From NCBI RefSeq assembly GCF_963678635.1, contig NC_087063.1, forward strand, positions 7,226,386 through 7,290,385: DNA of 64,000 nucleotides, written 5' to 3'. The stretch comes from Symsagittifera roscoffensis. Lineage: Eukaryota; Xenacoelomorpha; Acoela; Convolutidae. The translations under genes and the position numbers were made by a program. The notes under the pieces were generated by a model that saw only the letters and a program-made list of their open reading frames with translations, was not told where the DNA came from and searched no databases. Shown here one piece after another: positions 59,285 through 64,000 of this stretch; positions within the stretch are counted from its first letter, which is position 1; each line of letters begins with the position of its first letter.

Positions 59285-61853
59285 GCTGTCAGACCTAATA
59301 AGAGCCCAAAAGAATGACAAAATGACAAGTAACCTCTCCAAATGGATCCAGTCGGGGGTCAAGGAGAAGGGGGAACTCGAGGAAGTCAGCTACAAGATCT
59401 TGAGCCAATTCTACAAAGAGAAGAAAGACTTACTCTACCACACAGCTGATGGGGTGGTAGCATGCAAGAGGAAAGATGAGGAGAAGATATTACACAAACA
59501 CAACCTCGTCATACTGCCACAATTGTATCAAACGGAGGTGCTTTTCAGATCGCACGACCAGATGGGGCACCAGGGGATAGATAAAGTACAACAGAGGATA
59601 CTTCACAGGTTTGATTGGCCAGGAATGAGAAAAGCTTGCGAGAGATGGGTGAATGCCTGCTTGGCATGCCTCCAGGTAAAAGACCCAAGGAAGATGAAAT
59701 TTCCCCTCAAGTCCGTCGAGAGCTCAGAGTTCAACGAAGTGGTGCAGATAGACCATCAAAAAATCTGCATGACGGAGTCGGGATATAACCAGATACTGGT
59801 TATAATAGATCACTTCACAAAGTTGGCGGAAGCGGTTCCGTGCAAGACAGCCTCGGCCGAGAAGACATGTGATCATCTGATAACGCATTGGTTATCGCGG
59901 TATGGTTGTCCAATGACTTTCCAGTCGGACAACGGCAAAGCTTTTGTGGGGGACTTGACAAAAGAATTGATGAGGAGATCGCACATTGCTCAAGTACACT
60001 CGACAACCTACCATCCACAGACCAACGGGTTGGTAGAGAGACAGAACAGGACACTGGTCAACATGTTAAGGGTGTACTGCTCAAGATACATGACGGATTG
60101 GGATAAATACCTGCCACAGGTAGTAGGGGCCTACAACAGTACACAGCACTCAACGACGGGCATCAGTCCCTTCATGATGTTGACGGGTAGGGAGAGAGCA
60201 ATGCCTCTGACATTCTTTTACCCGGAATACGAAGGGAAAAGGACGTCGCCTCAGGCATACGTGAAAGAAGCGATCAAAAGACAACAGGAGTTAAACGAGC
60301 TATGCAGGAGGAACACGGCGCAAGCGCAAATGAGGCAACGCAGAAAATATGACGAAAAAATATTACAAGCGAAGCCATATGAAGTGGGCCAATACGTGTG
60401 GGTCTTCCAAAATGTCATACCGCCCAAGGGAACAAAGAAACTACTCAAGAAGTGGAGGGGACCATTCATGATAACGGAAGTTCATCAACAAGGACGGTTC
60501 TATCGCTTGAGTACTGGGCGAGCGGCACATTATGAAAATCTGAAGCCTCACGTCCCGTCCCCGGAGGATTGGTGCATACCGAAGGACATGGAGGGTCTTG
60601 AGTACCTGGTGGTTGAGCCAGCGTGTGAAGTGAATGAAAAAGGCACCAGAGAGAAGAATGATGGTAATGAGAACTTGAGTTTGGACGACAATGAAAAGAT
60701 AGAAGTGGAGTCTGAAGCAGGATCATTTGTAGAAGAAGACTGGAACGACCCGGAGCAAGATGAGGTGCCGAAGTGGATGGAGCCAGATCGACCAATACCA
60801 CCGGGAACCAGGACTGGCAATCGTAAACGGACCGGCATGAGGTACAACAGGTACGGGGATGACTTCTTGATCGATAAGATACAGCCAGACAAATTGGGCG
60901 AGGAACTACTGAGTGCAGGCGAACTGGAAGCCGAAGAGGAATGGCAGGTCATTGACGATGGTGGACACTATCCGCAGGAAGACTACTCGACGCCAGAATT
61001 GGAGACGGATCTCGAACAGAGTGAGATAGAGAGGAGGGAGAACACGAACTTGAGGATGCGCGATGTCAAAGACGAGAGCCGCGAAGGACAAAACATTCAA
61101 CAAGTCGACGTATCATCGGCAAATTATATGAAGGCAGAGGACCCTCTTTTCGGATGGACGGCAACAGATAGGCCACTGGACATTCCTCCGGACAATTCAG
61201 ACCCGACAACATCGACGGGGACGTCGATAAATATTTTTGTCCGGGGAGTGGGGGTAGGACTTACCCACACCGAAAATTTGATGATAAAGAAGCTCAAGGA
61301 AGTGAGAGAAACAAGCAAATTGGAACTGGAAGAAGAAGAGCCAGAGCCTACCATAGGTCGGAATTTCAAAACGAAATTTGAAATACCCAATGAATACTCG
61401 GAAAACATCATGATAACGGACAGCGACTTCATCCTGTCAAACAGGACTAGCGCGATCTGCATCACGGCGGACATGAGTTTCAAATCAAGATTGGAAGCTG
61501 ACTTCAGAAGAGAGTACCAGAACGTGGAGTTTCTGTTCAGACAGAGACCAGGACTGGGAGGGATGGCAGCGCTTCCACCATCAGTAGCACAAGTCCCGGG
61601 CAAATATCTGTGCTTCCTAGTGACGAGGGTCAATGACAGGAACACAATTGATTTCGAACACGTGATGTTGGCACTAACAAGACTACGAGACTTCATGATT
61701 GAAAGAGGAATAACGGAGGTCTCAATGCCGGTGTATGACCCAAACAGGGGCAAACTGAGCTCGAGGGAATTGTACGCTATCCTACATTTAGTCTTTGCGG
61801 AAACTGAGATAATGGTGTATCTGCACAAAAAATACTACTTGAGCATCGCCTGA
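59211..61853 (+). CDS. pol: Pol of element 2: integrase with GPY/F and a macrodomain-like tail (880 aa open frame)
   Basis: Zinc-binding H-x5-H (SHDQMGHQG) and C-x2-C (NACLACLQ); core D181 (VQIDHQK), D240 (SDNGKAF), E276 (GLVERQNR), spacing D-58-D-35-E. A GPY/F-type module (KWRGPFMITEV) lies near residue 417. About 250 acidic disordered residues follow, then a ~150-residue globular tail (residues ~730-880) resembling a macrodomain (separate entry). The frame overlaps the RNase H frame by ~75 bp with a +1 change, which may be a frameshift mutation or a programmed fusion. No stop interrupts 880 codons, so this part is well kept. It ends at TGA 61851-61853. Confidence 0.88.
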   Translation: MMTSTTLVSNGQIMALKEHVKARYRLSDLIRAQKNDKMTSNLSKWIQSGVKEKGELEEVSYKILSQFYKEKKDLLYHTADGVVACKRKDEEKILHKHNLVILPQLYQTEVLFRSHDQMGHQGIDKVQQRILHRFDWPGMRKACERWVNACLACLQVKDPRKMKFPLKSVESSEFNEVVQIDHQKICMTESGYNQILVIIDHFTKLAEAVPCKTASAEKTCDHLITHWLSRYGCPMTFQSDNGKAFVGDLTKELMRRSHIAQVHSTTYHPQTNGLVERQNRTLVNMLRVYCSRYMTDWDKYLPQVVGAYNSTQHSTTGISPFMMLTGRERAMPLTFFYPEYEGKRTSPQAYVKEAIKRQQELNELCRRNTAQAQMRQRRKYDEKILQAKPYEVGQYVWVFQNVIPPKGTKKLLKKWRGPFMITEVHQQGRFYRLSTGRAAHYENLKPHVPSPEDWCIPKDMEGLEYLVVEPACEVNEKGTREKNDGNENLSLDDNEKIEVESEAGSFVEEDWNDPEQDEVPKWMEPDRPIPPGTRTGNRKRTGMRYNRYGDDFLIDKIQPDKLGEELLSAGELEAEEEWQVIDDGGHYPQEDYSTPELETDLEQSEIERRENTNLRMRDVKDESREGQNIQQVDVSSANYMKAEDPLFGWTATDRPLDIPPDNSDPTTSTGTSINIFVRGVGVGLTHTENLMIKKLKEVRETSKLELEEEEPEPTIGRNFKTKFEIPNEYSENIMITDSDFILSNRTSAICITADMSFKSRLEADFRREYQNVEFLFRQRPGLGGMAALPPSVAQVPGKYLCFLVTRVNDRNTIDFEHVMLALTRLRDFMIERGITEVSMPVYDPNRGKLSSRELYAILHLVFAETEIMVYLHKKYYLSIA
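61390..61853 (+). other. macrodomain-like C-terminal domain of element 2 Pol
   Basis: The tail follows the OARD1/TARG1 macrodomain pattern block by block: ENIMITDSDFI (usual V-x-GDLF), TSAICITADMSFKSR (usual IAHCVSxDFxMGxGI), LEADFRREYQNVEF (helix), GGMAALPP (usual GxVAxL), GKYLCFLVTR (usual GRxIYYLVTK), a helix ALTRLRDFMIERGITEVSMP (usual ...GVTxISMP), then DPNRGKL in place of IGCGLD, and AETEIMVYLHK (final strand). The catalytic Lys is Arg and the GCGLD Asp is absent, so ADP-ribose hydrolysis is unlikely; binding or a structural role is possible. The call is by eye and needs profile comparison. Confidence 0.65.
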
Positions 61854-62351
61854 GTTGGGGACACGGGGTCTCGAGTTGGGCGTGAGGGAGGAGTCTTGAG
61901 TTAGGTACTGGGGTGCGGCACAGGTAAAGGGATCTTAAGACGTGATTGGCATGACAATTGAATTTTAAAAAAGAATTAACGGTGCTAAAACATAAAATGA
62001 ATCTGCATGCTTTTAAGGAAATTCCAATTGAATTGTTTTAAGTAGAATGAAAATGATAAGATTTTAACCATACTGGTAAAAGGGGGGTTTCTAGGTTAGG
62101 AGCATGACATGTTAAGTCTTAATGTGGTTTCTGTTTTCAGATCAAGTTTGAAAAACAAAGTTGAAAATCCAACTACACTCAAGCGAGAGACAGAAAGAGG
62201 AACCTTGATTGAACTCGCGATAATCGACACCTACAGCAAGTATTTGCAAGGGCACTTTTCTAGAGAATTCTTGAGTTGGGTAATACTTGAGTCGGTAAGG
62301 TAATTCTTGAGCTGGTTAATACATACTTGAATACATCCCGAAGTCACAAGA
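61854..62351 (+). other. noncoding gap between Pol and ORF3 of element 2
   Basis: Repeats of TTGAGTTGGG-like strings, an AAAAGGGGGG purine run at ~62077, and a strong acceptor (GTTTCTGTTTTCAG|ATC, ending 62140). A spliced subgenomic RNA for ORF3 would explain the acceptor. Confidence 0.5.
62127..62140 (+). promoter_or_regulatory. candidate 3' splice site for an ORF3 transcript
   Basis: GGTTTCTGTTTTCAG is a textbook pyrimidine tract plus AG. Donor-like sequences exist in the leader (for example AAG|GTAATT near 51667 and GAG|GTAACT near 52155). By analogy, retroviral and errantivirus env proteins are made from spliced RNAs. Confidence 0.4.
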
Positions 62352-63384
62352 ATGGCAGACAGATTCTGGAAATCCATGCCCGCGGCCCTGAAGAAGCCTA
62401 CTCTTGATGAGCTGTACAGACGCCTGAGGGACCTGGATTATACCCAAATAGACGAGAGAATGGCGGTAATGCTGAATGCCATCCTCCAGTTGGAAGACCA
62501 GGGTGAATGCAGGGAGTCTGCGACGGAGGCTGTCTTGATGGTCGGCTACACCACCGAGGGAATATCAAACCAAGAACAGACCAGATGGTTGTCTTGGAAT
62601 GTGGATGGAGGAGTAAGGGGTTTTGACTTGGCAAGGAATCCTGGCCTGAGTAACAATACCGAATATGGCGCAGGGGAATTCCCACTACCAACTAGGCCAA
62701 CAGCAAGATCTACAGGCCAGAGCTCAAGTAAGGTGCTATCGATGACGCGAGCACAACAGACGACCGAGGCATATCCGGATCTTGGTGTTCTTGGATCGGG
62801 ATCAGGCAAAGCTGGATCGGGAGAAGGTTCAGCTGGAAAGGGACCAGGCGGTCACCGAGCGAGATCAGACTCTGAGGTTGCTTGAGATGCTAAAGGCTGA
62901 ACATCAGCAGGAGGTAAGGGTGCGGGAGAATGCCGCGAATTGTGAACAACTGAAGTCGGAGTTGGAGAGAATAGAACAACGACAACGCGAACTTGACGCA
63001 CAGAAGGGAGCCAGGCCGAAGGAGCGAGTGGTTACCAGCTCGAGGCCAGAGTCACGCATGGAGGTGGATGAAGCCCCCAGGACAAGAGGACGGTTCAACC
63101 TTGACCGCGAGGCCCGAGAACACATGAGTGAGGGATTGGAAGTCTGGATACCTAATGAAGCAACGTCCTCCTTGCGTAGCCTAGAGACGCAACCCATACG
63201 CCCACTGATGGATGTGGCACTGCCGGGATATACCCCAACCTCGACCTCGAGTGACAGTCAGGTGAGCGGCGGCTCATCGCGTCTGAAGGAGCTGGGCGAG
63301 AAATTGCGACAGAGAAGTCGTGAAAGTCGGCAAGGCCGGAGCTTCCCCCAACTTGGAGGGAACAACCGGTCAGGAGCGTCGTGA
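62352..63384 (+). pseudogene. ORF3 of element 2, N-terminal helical and coiled-coil part (frameshifted)
   Basis: The ATG at 62352 opens MADRFWKSMPAALKKPTLDE, a helical N-terminus, then MLNAILQLEDQ. Near 62770-62800 the sensible reading passes to another frame, which carries a very regular coiled coil (LDRDQAKLDREKVQLERDQA, ERIEQRQRELDAQ) and a Ser/Arg-rich tail ending at TGA 63382-63384. The role is unknown. Position after pol on the same strand is that of env, but there is no signal peptide or membrane segment, so it is not an envelope protein. Confidence 0.6.
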
Positions 63385-63389
63385 TCTAG

Positions 63390-64000
63390 AGTTATAAGAA
63401 AAACACAGAGAAGAGGTACCACAGGCACAATCGGCTGAATTGGAACGCGGAACAGAAAGCCAGGAGGGACTGCTTTCATGATGCAGCCTGGGTGGAATAT
63501 CTTGCGCCACCCCGTGTGCCAGAAGGTGCGGTCCACCTGATCATAGGGGACAGCCTGGTGCGGGTGTTGACCCGGATCCAGTCGCACTGGCAGACAGGAA
63601 TCTTGAGTTTCGCTGGAGCTGCCACGCCACAGATGTTGGCGACGCTTGAGATGCTAGGGATGACTAAAGTGTACACGGTGACCCTGATGATCGGGACTAA
63701 CGATGTATCAAGGGGAGAAGCGAGGAAAATAACGAGGCTGCACGACAAGATGAGCTGCCTTCTTGAGGAGCTGAGGATCCAGATGGACCCCATCCTGTTG
63801 ACAGTATGTACTGTCCCTTACAACATGATGTTTGATCAGCACGCCTTGGAGATGAACGAGAAGGTGCGGAACCTGAACAGGGTGATCCGAGAAATCCACC
63901 GGAAGAGTGTGCTCCCCGTCGGACTGTTGGACGTGGCGGAGCGCATGGAGCAAGCGGGATTCCCTGAGGACACCTCCAATGATGGAATCCATTTCGATAG
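63390..64000 (+). CDS. ORF3 of element 2, SGNH/GDSL-hydrolase-like domain (runs off window)
   Basis: A frame open from after TAG 63387-63389 to the window end with all SGNH landmarks: block I GDS in HLIIGDSLVRVL (Ser at 63552), the block II Gly in LSFAGAATPQM, block III GTND in TLMIGTNDVS (63693-63704), and block V D-x-x-H in SNDGIHFD (63981-63992). The central TVPYNMMFDQHALEMNEKV also fits the fold. Such enzymes are esterases or lipases acting on acyl or acetyl groups. It has no ATG of its own before the domain and probably continues ORF3 after a frameshift near 63385. SGNH esterases are known in some CR1 LINEs; in a Gypsy-type element it is unexpected. Confidence 0.78.

Overview
The window is eukaryotic nuclear DNA from an invertebrate animal. 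The species cannot be named from sequence alone. It holds intron-bearing animal genes (a DM-domain gene, ribosomal protein P0 and a Hakai-type RING ligase) with canonical GT-AG introns, in AT-rich DNA full of retrotransposons, tRNA-derived SINE-like repeats and satellites.

Layout. (1) 468-10769: a complete but decayed Ty3/Gypsy LTR retrotransposon ('element 1') on the + strand. It has 437-bp LTRs, a 5-bp target duplication, an intact gag, a textbook -1 slippery site at the gag stop, a pol broken by stops and frameshifts, and then an unexpected OARD1/TARG1-like macrodomain ORF between integrase and the 3' LTR. (2) About 13165-27013, - strand: a relic LINE. Its reverse transcriptase is split by a 12.6-kb array of about 120 copies of a 105-bp unit, and the unit itself appears to derive from the RT domain. 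A large inverted repeat (about 26925-27525) lies at its 5' side. (3) 28-37 kb, - strand: a B-box/coiled-coil (TRIM-like) gene with a partial second copy of its 3' part, then a compact Hakai (CBLL1-like) gene. (4) 39618-48868, - strand: RPLP0 in four coding exons. Its last intron is 8.1 kb and contains a complete four-exon DMRT gene on the opposite strand (43440-45740), together with LINE and SINE debris. (5) About 50 kb to the right edge, + strand: a second Ty3/Gypsy element ('element 2'). It has minisatellites in its 5' leader, a frameshifted gag with two CCHC knuckles, PR, RT (with an internal deletion), RNase H and integrase. The Pol C-terminus reads as a divergent macrodomain without catalytic residues, and a third ORF in env position consists of a coiled coil followed by an SGNH-hydrolase domain that runs off the window.

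The most unusual signals are: macrodomain modules downstream of integrase in two different Gypsy-type elements, one fused to Pol; an SGNH hydrolase in env position of the second; a satellite born inside a LINE RT domain and open on both strands; the DMRT gene nested in an RPLP0 intron; and splice-acceptor-like sites just upstream of the ATG of all four recognised host genes, which would fit spliced-leader trans-splicing or 5'UTR introns. Exon structures and domain calls were made by eye. Database searches and RNA data are not available here.
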